Below are positions 55,260 to 63,108 of a DNA stretch of 64,000 nucleotides, one piece after another. This stretch comes from Acidaminobacterium chupaoyuni (GTDB lineage: Bacteria; Bacillota; Clostridia; Oscillospirales; Butyricicoccaceae). The translations under genes were made by a program, and so were the position numbers. The stretch's first letter is position 1. The number at the start of each line of letters is the position of its first letter. Under the pieces are notes generated by a model, which had not been told where the DNA came from, did no database searches, and saw only the letters and a list, made by a program, of their open reading frames with translations. Location: assembly GCA_047936785.1 (NCBI GenBank), contig CP176394.1. One strand, written 5' to 3'.

Positions 55260-56936
55260 TCAGGGCAGCAATACGGTGATGGTCGTGCCGATATTCTCTT
55301 CGCTTTGCAGGCTTACCGTGCCTTCATGATAAGCGGCGATATGGCGCACGATGGAAAGCCCCAGGCCGGTTCCGCCGGTTTGTTTCGATCGGCTTTTATC
55401 CACGCGGTAAAACCGTTCGAACACACGCCCCTGGTGCTCGGGCGCAATGCCGATGCCGGTATCCGCCACGATAATGGCCGTGCGCCGGCCGCGCCTTTCA
55501 ATGGTGATGGAAGCTTTGCCGCCGACTTTGTTATATTTCACGGCGTTGCCCAAAAGATTGGTCATCAGTTCTTCCATCATATGGCGGTTGGCGCAGATGG
55601 TGGCGGTTTCGCCTTCCACCGAAAGGCTCACCTGCTTTTCGGCGGCTTCGGGTTCCATGCGTTCCATGGTTTCGCGGGCGATCTGCAAAAGCTCCACAGG
55701 TTCCTTTTCGGGCTGGCCCGCGCCTTCTTCAATTTGAGAAAGCCGCATGATATCATCGATGAGCAGCCGCAGCCTGCCCGCTTCGGCATGGATCTTGTGG
55801 GCAAAATTCGCCACATCCTCCGGTTGAGCCATGCCGCTTTCAATCATTTCGGCATAACCGCTGATCGAAGTGAGCGGGGTTTTCAGCTCGTGAGAAACAT
55901 TGGCCGAAAAATCTCTGCGCTGGCGCTCGGCGAAGATCTGCTCGCTGGCATCCACCAATAAGATCATGGCGCCGGGAACCCCTTCCGTGGGGCTGATGCG
56001 CACCCGCAGCTGGCGCTCGCCTTCCTGCATCACGATCTCTGAAGATTCTTTTTCATGCACGGCGCGATCGACCCCGCGCGAAAATTCGCTTTCGCGGCAA
56101 AGGGCCAAAACCGAATGCCCCGTATAATTGCCCTTGTGGGCGCCCAGCAGCGCCAGCGCCCCCTGATTGACCGAAAGCACATTTTTGTTGCCGTCGATCA
56201 AGATCAGCCCCTCGTGGATGCCCGTGGTGATCATATCCAGCAAGGTTTTCTCCTGGGCGATATATTCCAGATCGGCGGCCCGCTGGGCCTGTTGGGCGCG
56301 GATCTTGCTCATGAAGGGTTCCAGTTCTTCATATTCGGCCGAAGGCAGCGCCACTTCTTCGCCGCTGAGGTTTTGGGCCGCCCGGCGGATGGGCTGAATG
56401 AGCCGCCTTGTGAGCATCCGCGAAAGCCAGACGCTCAGCAGAAGCATCAGCAGCACCACCCCCACCAGAAGGGGCATATTGTTGGCGAACACCGCGCCGA
56501 TGTTCTGAAGGCGCAGCCCTGTGCGCAGCACAACGCCGTTTTCGCCGAGCATGGCGTAATAGTGAGTGCTCACGCCCTCGGTGGCCGATGTGCGCCGTTC
56601 TTCGCCCGTGCCGTGGGCGCGGGCCTCGATCACCTCGCGGCGGGTGTTGTGGTTTTCCATGGTGGCCGCCGGCGCTTCAGAATCGAACAGCACCGTGCCA
56701 TCCTCATCGATCAGCGTAATGCGCAGCTCACCCGCGGCTTTTTTCACCGCTTCTAAAAACTTCACATCCTCGCGGATGAATTTCATGCTGCTTTCCAGCA
56801 TTTCTGTGCGCTCGCGCTGCTGGTTCATCATCTGCTGTTCATAAATGCGGTAACAGCCGCCCACCGAAAGCACGGCCGTGAGCAGCACCGCCAGCGCGGC
56901 CACCAGCAAAAGGCTGCCGCGAATGCTTTTCTTCAT
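55260..56936 (-). CDS. phoR: phosphate-sensing histidine kinase PhoR
   Basis: 558 residues. Two membrane segments (about 8-28 and 155-175) around an extracytoplasmic domain, HAMP, a PAS domain (about 235-335, GLILIDGNKNVLSVNQGALALLG), the phosphorylation motif FSANVSHELKTPLTSISGYA and an ATPase with NLLGNAVKYN, DTGIGI and GGTGLGLSI. With PhoB it controls the response to phosphate starvation, and PhoU/Pst dampen it. The start overlaps the phoB stop by 4 bases. Confidence 0.92.
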   Translation of the reverse strand: MKKSIRGSLLLVAALAVLLTAVLSVGGCYRIYEQQMMNQQRERTEMLESSMKFIREDVKFLEAVKKAAGELRITLIDEDGTVLFDSEAPAATMENHNTRREVIEARAHGTGEERRTSATEGVSTHYYAMLGENGVVLRTGLRLQNIGAVFANNMPLLVGVVLLMLLLSVWLSRMLTRRLIQPIRRAAQNLSGEEVALPSAEYEELEPFMSKIRAQQAQRAADLEYIAQEKTLLDMITTGIHEGLILIDGNKNVLSVNQGALALLGAHKGNYTGHSVLALCRESEFSRGVDRAVHEKESSEIVMQEGERQLRVRISPTEGVPGAMILLVDASEQIFAERQRRDFSANVSHELKTPLTSISGYAEMIESGMAQPEDVANFAHKIHAEAGRLRLLIDDIMRLSQIEEGAGQPEKEPVELLQIARETMERMEPEAAEKQVSLSVEGETATICANRHMMEELMTNLLGNAVKYNKVGGKASITIERRGRRTAIIVADTGIGIAPEHQGRVFERFYRVDKSRSKQTGGTGLGLSIVRHIAAYHEGTVSLQSEENIGTTITVLLP

Positions 56937-57631
56937 GGGCGCTCCTCTCTTTCTTCGCCGCCGGCCTTATAGCCGACGCCGCGAACGGTTTTGATGACGC
57001 CGCCCGCTTCGCCCAGCTTTTGGCGCAGGGTCTTGATATGCATATCCACCGTGCGGCTTTCGCCTTCAAAATCAAAGCCCCACACTTTTTCCATGATCTG
57101 TGTGCGCGAAAGCACCAGATCGCGGTTGCGCAGCAGGTAATGGAGCAGTTCGAATTCTTTATAGGTCAGTTCCACCGTTTTGCCTTCCACTTCCACCGTG
57201 CGGCGGCGCGGGTCTAAACAGATGTCGCCGCAGCAGAGCAGTTCTTCCTTGCCGCCCGCTGTGCGGCGCAAAACGGCGCGCACGCGCGACAGCAGTTCCA
57301 AAACGCTGAAAGGCTTGGTGATATAATCATCCGCCCCGGCGTCAAGCCCCGCCACCTTGTCGAATTCGGTGGTCTTGGCGGTGAGCATGATCACCGGCAC
57401 AGGCGTTTTGGTGTTTTTGCGCAGCCGGCGCAAGATCTCCATGCCGTCTTGCCCGGGCAGCATAATATCAAGAAGCGCCAGCGCCGGCGGCTGGGCTTCC
57501 ACCGCCTGATAAAAGCCTTCCGCGCTGCCAAAGCCGCGGGCCGAAAACCCGCCGCTTTTCAAAGCGTAGCAAATCAGCTCGCGGATATTGTCGTCATCTT
57601 CCACGCAATAGATCCACTGTTCCTGCTCCAT
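56933..57631 (-). CDS. phoB: phosphate response regulator PhoB/PhoP type
   Basis: 232 residues. Receiver domain with EDDD, phospho-acceptor Asp55 (LALLDIMLPGQDG) and Lys in YITKPFSVLELLSRV; OmpR winged helix at about 130-228 (KTVELTYKEFELLHYLLRN, SRTVDMHIKTLRQKLGE). It should bind TTTACA direct repeats such as those upstream of pstC. Confidence 0.92.
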   Translation of the reverse strand: MEQEQWIYCVEDDDNIRELICYALKSGGFSARGFGSAEGFYQAVEAQPPALALLDIMLPGQDGMEILRRLRKNTKTPVPVIMLTAKTTEFDKVAGLDAGADDYITKPFSVLELLSRVRAVLRRTAGGKEELLCCGDICLDPRRRTVEVEGKTVELTYKEFELLHYLLRNRDLVLSRTQIMEKVWGFDFEGESRTVDMHIKTLRQKLGEAGGVIKTVRGVGYKAGGEEREERP

Positions 57632-57701
57632 AAAAATTCCCTCCCCCCGAAAAACACGCCGGCTCGGTTGGGCGCGTTCGGCTGTTTCTTTTCGCGGCGG
57701 G

Positions 57702-58358
57702 TTATAAGACCCGCTGATCTTTATGCTGGCCCGTCACCGAAAACACCACCCATTCGGCCACATTCACCGCGTGGTCGCCGATGCGTTCCAGATATTTTGC
57801 CACCATCAGCAGATCCACGGCCTGTTCGCCGTTTTCGGCGTCTTTGCGGATGAGGGCGATCAGGTCGTTTTTCACGGTGTTGAACAGGCCGTCAACGATA
57901 TCGTCATCCCGCATCACCTTGCCCGCCAGTTCCAGGTCGCCCGTCACGAAGGCATCGATGCTTTCGCGCACCATGCCGATGGCCGCCCTGCCCATTTCGG
58001 GGATATCGATCAGCTTTTTGATATAGGGCGCGCTTGCCATGCGCTGGGCGATCTCGGCGATATCGCAGGCCTGATCGGCGATGCGCTCCAGATCGGTGAT
58101 GATCTTCAGCGCGGTGGAAATGCGGCGCAGATCGGTGGCCACGGGCTGCTGCTGCAGCAGCAGCTTCAGGCAGCGGCGCTCCACTTCTTTTTCGCAATCA
58201 TCCACCTGACGCTCATATTCATGGGTCTTTTCGGCCAGCTGCGGGTCTTGCTGTTCCAAAGCGGTGGCCGCCGCCTCAATGGCCCGCTGCGAAAGGGTGC
58301 CCATTTCGATCAGCAGTTCGTGCAGTGCTTCCAGCTCTTGGTCAAATCGAGTTCTCAT
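57702..58358 (-). CDS. phoU: phosphate signalling protein PhoU
   Basis: 218 residues, two PhoU three-helix repeats (MRTRFDQELEALHELLIEMGTLSQRAIEAA at the start; the second copy begins near SIDAFVTGDLELAGKVMRDDDIVD). E/D-rich metal-binding helices (LERIADQACDIAEIAQ, LERIGDHAVNVAEW) are clear. It links the Pst transporter to the PhoR kinase and limits phosphate uptake. It lies 17 bp after pstB. Confidence 0.94.
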   Translation of the reverse strand: MRTRFDQELEALHELLIEMGTLSQRAIEAAATALEQQDPQLAEKTHEYERQVDDCEKEVERRCLKLLLQQQPVATDLRRISTALKIITDLERIADQACDIAEIAQRMASAPYIKKLIDIPEMGRAAIGMVRESIDAFVTGDLELAGKVMRDDDIVDGLFNTVKNDLIALIRKDAENGEQAVDLLMVAKYLERIGDHAVNVAEWVVFSVTGQHKDQRVL

Positions 58359-58375
58359 GGTGTTTCTCCCCTCTT

Positions 58376-59125
58376 TTATCCGAATCTGCCTGTAATATAA
58401 TCTTCTGTTCGTTTATCCTTGGGCATCGAGAAGATCTCTTCGGTCTTGCCGTATTCGATCACTTCGCCCAACAGGAAAAACGCCGTGCGGTCGGAAATGC
58501 GGGCCGCCTGCTGCATATTGTGGGTCACCATCACGATGGTATATTGCTCTTTCAGCTGCTGGGCCAGTTCTTCGATCTTCATGGTGGAAATGGGGTCCAG
58601 CGCAGAGGTGGGTTCATCCATCAGAAGCACCTGCGGTTCCACCGCCAGCGCGCGGGCGATGCAAAGCCGCTGCTGCTGGCCGCCCGAAAGCCCCAGCGCG
58701 CTTTTTTTCAGGCGGTCTTTCAGTTCTTCCCAGATCGCCGCGTCGCGCAGGCTTTTTTCCACGACCTCATCCAGCCGGGCCTTTGCGCGCACGCCATGGG
58801 TGCGGGGGCCGAAGGCGATGTTATCATAAATGCTCATGGGGAACGGGTTGGGTTTTTGGAACACCATGCCCACATTCTTGCGCAAACGGTTGATATCATA
58901 ATTATAATAGATATCTTCACCGTCTAACAGCACTTTTCCGGTAATTTTACAATTTTCCACCAGATCATTCATGCGGTTGAGCGATTTGAGCAGCGTGGAT
59001 TTGCCGCAGCCCGAGGGGCCGATGAATGCGGTGACCGTTTTTTCTTCGATGTTCAGGTTGATGTTCTTCAGCGCGTGAAAATCGCCATAGTAAAGATCCA
59101 GCCCCGTGATATTGAATTTATCCAT
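58376..59125 (-). CDS. pstB: phosphate ABC transporter ATP-binding protein PstB
   Basis: 249 residues. Walker A GPSGCGKST, Q-loop FQKPNPFPMSIYDN (PstB-specific), signature LSGGQQQRLCIARAL, Walker B VLLMDEPTSALDP, and the PstB-typical end KDKRTEDYITGRFG. It powers phosphate import through PstCA. It starts 6 bp after pstA. Confidence 0.96.
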   Translation of the reverse strand: MDKFNITGLDLYYGDFHALKNINLNIEEKTVTAFIGPSGCGKSTLLKSLNRMNDLVENCKITGKVLLDGEDIYYNYDINRLRKNVGMVFQKPNPFPMSIYDNIAFGPRTHGVRAKARLDEVVEKSLRDAAIWEELKDRLKKSALGLSGGQQQRLCIARALAVEPQVLLMDEPTSALDPISTMKIEELAQQLKEQYTIVMVTHNMQQAARISDRTAFFLLGEVIEYGKTEEIFSMPKDKRTEDYITGRFG

Positions 59126-59131
59126 ATCTTC

Positions 59132-59989
59132 CTACCTTTTCTGTAAGTGTCTGGCCACTTGATTCGAAATGAAATTGATACCCGCCACCGTGATGAGAAG
59201 CACCACGGCCGTTGCGAAGGATTCGCCTGTGTGAAGCCCTTCGCTGGAAAGCGCATACATATGGATGGCCAGCGTTCGCGCCGAATTCATGGGGCTGAAA
59301 GTGAGCTTCGCCACCGTGCCCGCCGTGAAGATCAGCGCCGCCGTTTCGCCCACGATGCGCCCCACCGCCAGGATCACCCCCGCAAGGATGCCGGGGATGG
59401 CCGAAGGCAGCACCACCTTCATCACCGTTCTCAGCTTGCCCGCCCCCAGGCCGAAGCTTGCTTCGCGGTAAGCATCGGGCACACTGCGCAGCGCCTCTTC
59501 GGTGGATCGGATGACCAGCGGCAAAATCATGATGGAAAGCGTGCAGGCGCCCGCCAGCATCGAATAACCAAAGCCCAGCGCCGTAACGAAGAACAGCATC
59601 CCGAACAGGCCATAGACGATGGAAGGGATGCCCGAAAGCGTTTCCGCCGCCAATCTGATGACGCCCACCAGCTTATTTTTGCGGCTGGCGTATTCCGTCA
59701 GATAAATGGCGCAGCCCACGCCCAGCGGAACGGCGATCAGCAGGCACAGCGCCGTCATATAAAGGGTCATCACGATGGAAGGGAACATCGATACATTTTC
59801 AGAAGTATAGTGAAGTTCGAAAAGCGAAAGTTTGAGGTTCGGAACACCGTTCCAGAGGATATAGATGACCAGCGAGGCCAGCGCCGCCGTGGTGACGGCC
59901 GCCGCGCCCCATACCGCCGCTTTCTGAAGCCCGCCGAACAGCTTCTGCCGCTTGAAGCGGGTTTCTGTTTTCTGCGCGTCTTTCTTCAT
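59132..59989 (-). CDS. pstA: phosphate ABC transporter permease PstA
   Basis: 285 residues with six membrane segments, the EAA loop REASFGLGAGKLRTVMKVVLPSAIPGI (about 180-205) and GIPSIVYGLFGMLFF, a Pst permease signature. It pairs with PstC, encoded one base upstream. Confidence 0.95.
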   Translation of the reverse strand: MKKDAQKTETRFKRQKLFGGLQKAAVWGAAAVTTAALASLVIYILWNGVPNLKLSLFELHYTSENVSMFPSIVMTLYMTALCLLIAVPLGVGCAIYLTEYASRKNKLVGVIRLAAETLSGIPSIVYGLFGMLFFVTALGFGYSMLAGACTLSIMILPLVIRSTEEALRSVPDAYREASFGLGAGKLRTVMKVVLPSAIPGILAGVILAVGRIVGETAALIFTAGTVAKLTFSPMNSARTLAIHMYALSSEGLHTGESFATAVVLLITVAGINFISNQVARHLQKR

Positions 59990-59990
59990 C

Positions 59991-60854
59991 TTAACCGCGC
60001 TCCTTTCTGTTCAAAACAGAGAATAAGGCATTGATAAGCAGGATAAAGGCGAACAGCACCGCCCCCGTGGCGATCAGCGCTTCGCGGTGAAGATCGGCGG
60101 CATAGCCCATTTCCATCACGATGTTCGCCGTTAAAGTGCGCACCCCCTGAAAAACGCTGTGGGGAAGCCGCGCCTGATTGCCGGCCACCATGATCACCGC
60201 CATGGTTTCGCCGATGGCCCTGCCGATGCCCAGCACAACGCCCGCCAGAATGCCCGATTTGGCGGCGGGGATCACCGTTTTGAACACCGCGCGCTCGTGG
60301 GTGGCCCCCAGCGCCAGCGCGCCTTCATAATAGCTTTCGGGAACAGCCCGCAGCGCCGCTTCGCTGATGCCGATGATGGTGGGCAATATCATCAGCCCCA
60401 GCAGCACCGAAGCCGTTAAAATGCTGTTGCCGTTGCCGGGCATCCACTGGCGGAACAGCGGAACCAGCACCATCATGCCGAAAAAGCCATAAACGATGGA
60501 AGGCACGCCCGCCAGCAGCTCAAACGCGGGCTTCAGAATTTTATAAAGCTTCGGCGGGCAAAATTTCGCCATGAACACCGCCGTTAAAAACCCGATGGGC
60601 ACGCCCACCAGAATGGCCCCGCCGGTGACATAAATGCTGCCCACGATCATGGGGAAAATGCCAAAGGAAGCGGGCTGCGCCGTGGGTTTCCATCTGGTGC
60701 CCCCCACAAAATTCAAAAGCCCGATCTCTGAAATGGCTTTCCAGCCCCCGCGAAAAATAAACACGCAGATGAGCCCCACCGCCAGAATACTGGCGCAGGC
60801 CGCGATCAAAAACAAGATCTCCATGCCGCGTTCGATCCATTGCTGTTTTTTCAT
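59991..60854 (-). CDS. pstC: phosphate ABC transporter permease PstC
   Basis: 287 residues when started at the ATG at 60854 (KKQQWIERGMEILFLIA), which follows GGGAGGAA; the longer frame upstream is basic and unrelated to PstC. Six membrane segments; GVPSIVYGFFGMMVLVPLF and the EAA loop EGALALGATHERAVFKTVIPAAKSGI. First gene of pstCAB-phoU-phoBR. No pstS lies in the expected place upstream, so the binding protein must be encoded elsewhere. Confidence 0.94.
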   Translation of the reverse strand: MKKQQWIERGMEILFLIAACASILAVGLICVFIFRGGWKAISEIGLLNFVGGTRWKPTAQPASFGIFPMIVGSIYVTGGAILVGVPIGFLTAVFMAKFCPPKLYKILKPAFELLAGVPSIVYGFFGMMVLVPLFRQWMPGNGNSILTASVLLGLMILPTIIGISEAALRAVPESYYEGALALGATHERAVFKTVIPAAKSGILAGVVLGIGRAIGETMAVIMVAGNQARLPHSVFQGVRTLTANIVMEMGYAADLHREALIATGAVLFAFILLINALFSVLNRKERG

Positions 60855-60968
60855 CTTTTCCTCCCGCGCGGAAACCGTTTTTCCGCTTTGGTCTTTCTCC
60901 CGGTCATTTTTGTGAAACGCGTTTACCGCTTTTCTTTTTTGGGTTCCCGCCTGTTTCTCGTTGTCTTT

Positions 60969-61022
60969 ATTGTAAAAAACCATTGTAAAATCAGCCACCC
61001 GACCCTGTAAAAATCGTGTAAA
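60969..61022 (-). promoter_or_regulatory. Pho boxes and promoter of pstC
   Basis: Minus-strand TTTACA occurs four times: 61017-61022, 61006-61011 (11 bp apart, the PhoP/PhoB direct-repeat spacing), 60984-60989 (22 bp further, still in phase) and 60971-60976. A TACAAT -10 box at 60969-60974 has no good -35, as expected for an activated promoter. The rest of the roughly 390-bp gap is leader and terminators. Confidence 0.82.
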
Positions 61023-61104
61023 AAACCGTTTTCGCTTTTCTTTTTTCACCTTGTCAACATAACCTGTTTTGCCGCCTTTCATACGGCCTGTTCCCCGTTT
61101 TGGG

Positions 61105-61137
61105 CATAAAAAAGCAAACGCCCGCGGGCGTTTGCTT
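61105..61137 (-). terminator. second terminator after the aminotransferase gene
   Basis: A perfect palindrome of 13-bp arms (AAGCAAACGCCCG) followed on the minus strand by TTTTTT. Confidence 0.85.
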
Positions 61138-61183
61138 CAAGCGGCGGCCTTCACCCGCCCGTTTTCGTTTTTTACCGGTTTCA

Positions 61184-61226
61184 TCAAAAAAGGCCCGCCG
61201 CCCTTCACACGGGCGGCGGGCCTTTC
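61184..61226 (-). terminator. first terminator after the aminotransferase gene
   Basis: AAAGGCCCGCCGCCC and GGGCGGCGGGCCTTT form a 15-bp perfect stem followed on the minus strand by a run of T. Two terminators in a row shield the Pho promoter. Confidence 0.88.
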
Positions 61227-61247
61227 GGCTGTTTTTGGGGGCTGCTT

Positions 61248-62444
61248 TTATTTGTTTTCGAGCAGCTGATAGGTCATGCGGCCCAGAATTTCGATGCCCT
61301 TGACGATATCTTCATCCGAGGGGGTCGAGAAATTCAGGCGGAAGGCATTGGAAACGCCGTTTGCATCCGCAAGGAACGCAACGCCCGGCACGCAGGCCAC
61401 TTTGTTGGCAATGGCATCTTTCACGAAGGGCTGGCTGTCATATCCTTCGGGCAAAAAGGCCATAATAAACATGCCGCCCTGCGGTCTGGTGAAGCGCACC
61501 GACGGATGGAAGTTCTTTTCCATCTCGCTGAGCATCAGCTTGCACTTATGGCGATAAAGCGCGCAGTTTTCGGCGATATGTTCTTTGAAATCATATTTTG
61601 TCATGTATTCGTTGCAGATATACTGGAAAAGCGTGGTGGTCTGCACATCGGTGCACTGTTTGCCGATGACCATTTTGCCGAACAGATCGTGATGCACACA
61701 GATAAAGCCCACGCGGAAAGCGGGCGCCATCACTTTTGAGAACGAGCCGCAATAGGCCACGCGGCCGTCGGTATCGATGCTCTTGATGGGCAAAATGTCT
61801 TCCCCTTCGAAACGCAGCTCGCCGTAGGGGTTATCTTCCATGATCATCACATCATATTTCTGAGCCAGGCGATAGATCTTTTCGCGCTTTTCCCAGCTGG
61901 TGGTGATGCCCGAGGGGTTCTGGAAGGTGGGGATGATATAGATGAACCGTGTTTTGGGGTTTGCCTTCAGGGCTTCTTCCAGCTTTTCGATGTTCATGCC
62001 GTCCTCTTCGGTGGGAACGCCCACCAGATGCGCGCCGTAAGAACGGAAGGTGTTCAGGCAGCCGATGAAAGAAGGATCTTCGCAGATCACGGTGTCGCCT
62101 TCGTTGAGCAGGCATTTCGAAAGCAGATCCGCCGCCTGCTGAGAGCCGCTGGTGATCAGGATCTCGTTGAACGGCTGGTCGATGCGGAAAGTTTCGCGGA
62201 TATAATTTTTCACGGTCTCACGCAGCGGAGGATAGCCTTCGCTGACGGAATATTGAAGCATCGAAGTAGGGTTTTCGCGGAAAACACGGTCTGTGATCTC
62301 GCGGATGGCTTCCACAGGAAAAGTGGCGGGCGAAGGGTTTCCGCCGCCGAAAGCGATGATCGCGGGGTCATTGGCCAGTTTGAATAATTCACGAATGATC
62401 GAACCTTTCATGTTCGCCATTTTATCGGAAATATGAAATTCCAT
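61248..62444 (-). CDS. PLP-dependent aminotransferase (class I/II, LysN-like)
   Basis: 398 residues, fold-type I. PLP lysine in YCGSFSKVMAPAFRVGF (about residue 235), Asp/Tyr in IMEDNPYGELRF, Asn in PTFQNPSGITTSWEKR, and Arg in AFRLNFS that binds the substrate carboxylate. N-terminus FHISDKMANMKGSIIRELFK matches the 2-aminoadipate/aromatic aminotransferase subgroup; the exact substrate is unknown. The ATG at 62444 follows GGAGAG; the longer frame adds an unrelated lysine-rich stretch. Confidence 0.88.
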   Translation of the reverse strand: MEFHISDKMANMKGSIIRELFKLANDPAIIAFGGGNPSPATFPVEAIREITDRVFRENPTSMLQYSVSEGYPPLRETVKNYIRETFRIDQPFNEILITSGSQQAADLLSKCLLNEGDTVICEDPSFIGCLNTFRSYGAHLVGVPTEEDGMNIEKLEEALKANPKTRFIYIIPTFQNPSGITTSWEKREKIYRLAQKYDVMIMEDNPYGELRFEGEDILPIKSIDTDGRVAYCGSFSKVMAPAFRVGFICVHHDLFGKMVIGKQCTDVQTTTLFQYICNEYMTKYDFKEHIAENCALYRHKCKLMLSEMEKNFHPSVRFTRPQGGMFIMAFLPEGYDSQPFVKDAIANKVACVPGVAFLADANGVSNAFRLNFSTPSDEDIVKGIEILGRMTYQLLENK

Positions 62445-62601
62445 GGGTTCTCTCTCCTTTTTGCACAAAAAATCAGCGTCATTTTTGGCGCCGTTTGTTT
62501 GTTCTTTCTTCATTACTATTAGTACACCATTTCACAGATTTTTGCAAGTAAATTTGGAAAATTTCACAGTCCGTTTTCTTTCCTTTTTCTCCGGCGGCGC
62601 C

Positions 62602-62630
62602 GTATAAAAACCGCCGCTTACGGCAGACTA
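62602..62630 (+). promoter_or_regulatory. candidate sporulation (sigma-G type) promoter of spoVAC
   Basis: GTATA, 18-nt region, CAGACTA resembles the forespore sigma-G consensus (one base away from CATACTA), 34 bp before spoVAC. Spacing is about 17-18 nt. Plausible but not certain. Confidence 0.45.
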
Positions 62631-62663
62631 AACGCAGGAATACTTGAAAAAAGGAAGGTCTTT

Positions 62664-63101
62664 ATGAAAATCACCAACGAAGAATATAAAAAGATCTATC
62701 AAAAAGCCTCGCCGCGTTCCCCCATGCTCAAAGATGTGGTGATGGCTTTTCTGGTGGGCGGCGCCATCTGCACCTTTGCGCAATTCATCAAAAATTATTA
62801 TATCAGCCTGGGCTGGGGCCAGAAAACGGTGGCTTCGGCGCTTTCCATCACCATGGTGTTTCTGGGCGTGCTGCTCACCGATCTGCGCATCTACCCCAAG
62901 CTTGCCAAATATGCGGGCGCGGGCACCATCGTTCCCATCACGGGCTTTGCCAATTCCATCGCCGCCCCGGCCGTGGAATTCAAGACCGAAGGGCTGGTTT
63001 TGGGCACCTGTGTGAAGATGTTCACCATCGCGGGCCCCGTTCTCGTTTGCGGCGTGACCGCTTCGATGCTTTACGGCCTGCTTTATTATTTTATGGGTTA
63101 G
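62664..63101 (+). CDS. spoVAC: stage V sporulation protein AC
   Basis: 145 residues with four membrane segments, MKITNEEYKKIYQKASPRSPMLKDVVMAFLVGGAICTFAQ, and the conserved AGAGTIVPITGFANSIAAPA stretch. It is part of the forespore inner-membrane channel that moves dipicolinic acid during sporulation and germination. GGAAGG stands before the ATG. The spoVAD gene follows after 7 bp. Confidence 0.95.
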   Translation: MKITNEEYKKIYQKASPRSPMLKDVVMAFLVGGAICTFAQFIKNYYISLGWGQKTVASALSITMVFLGVLLTDLRIYPKLAKYAGAGTIVPITGFANSIAAPAVEFKTEGLVLGTCVKMFTIAGPVLVCGVTASMLYGLLYYFMG

Positions 63102-63108
63102 GAGGGGC

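Noticed and set aside
60855..61082. Longer pstC frame with 76 extra N-terminal residues
   Set aside because: It would cover the Pho boxes and promoter; the ATG at 60854 has a strong ribosome-binding site and gives normal PstC length.
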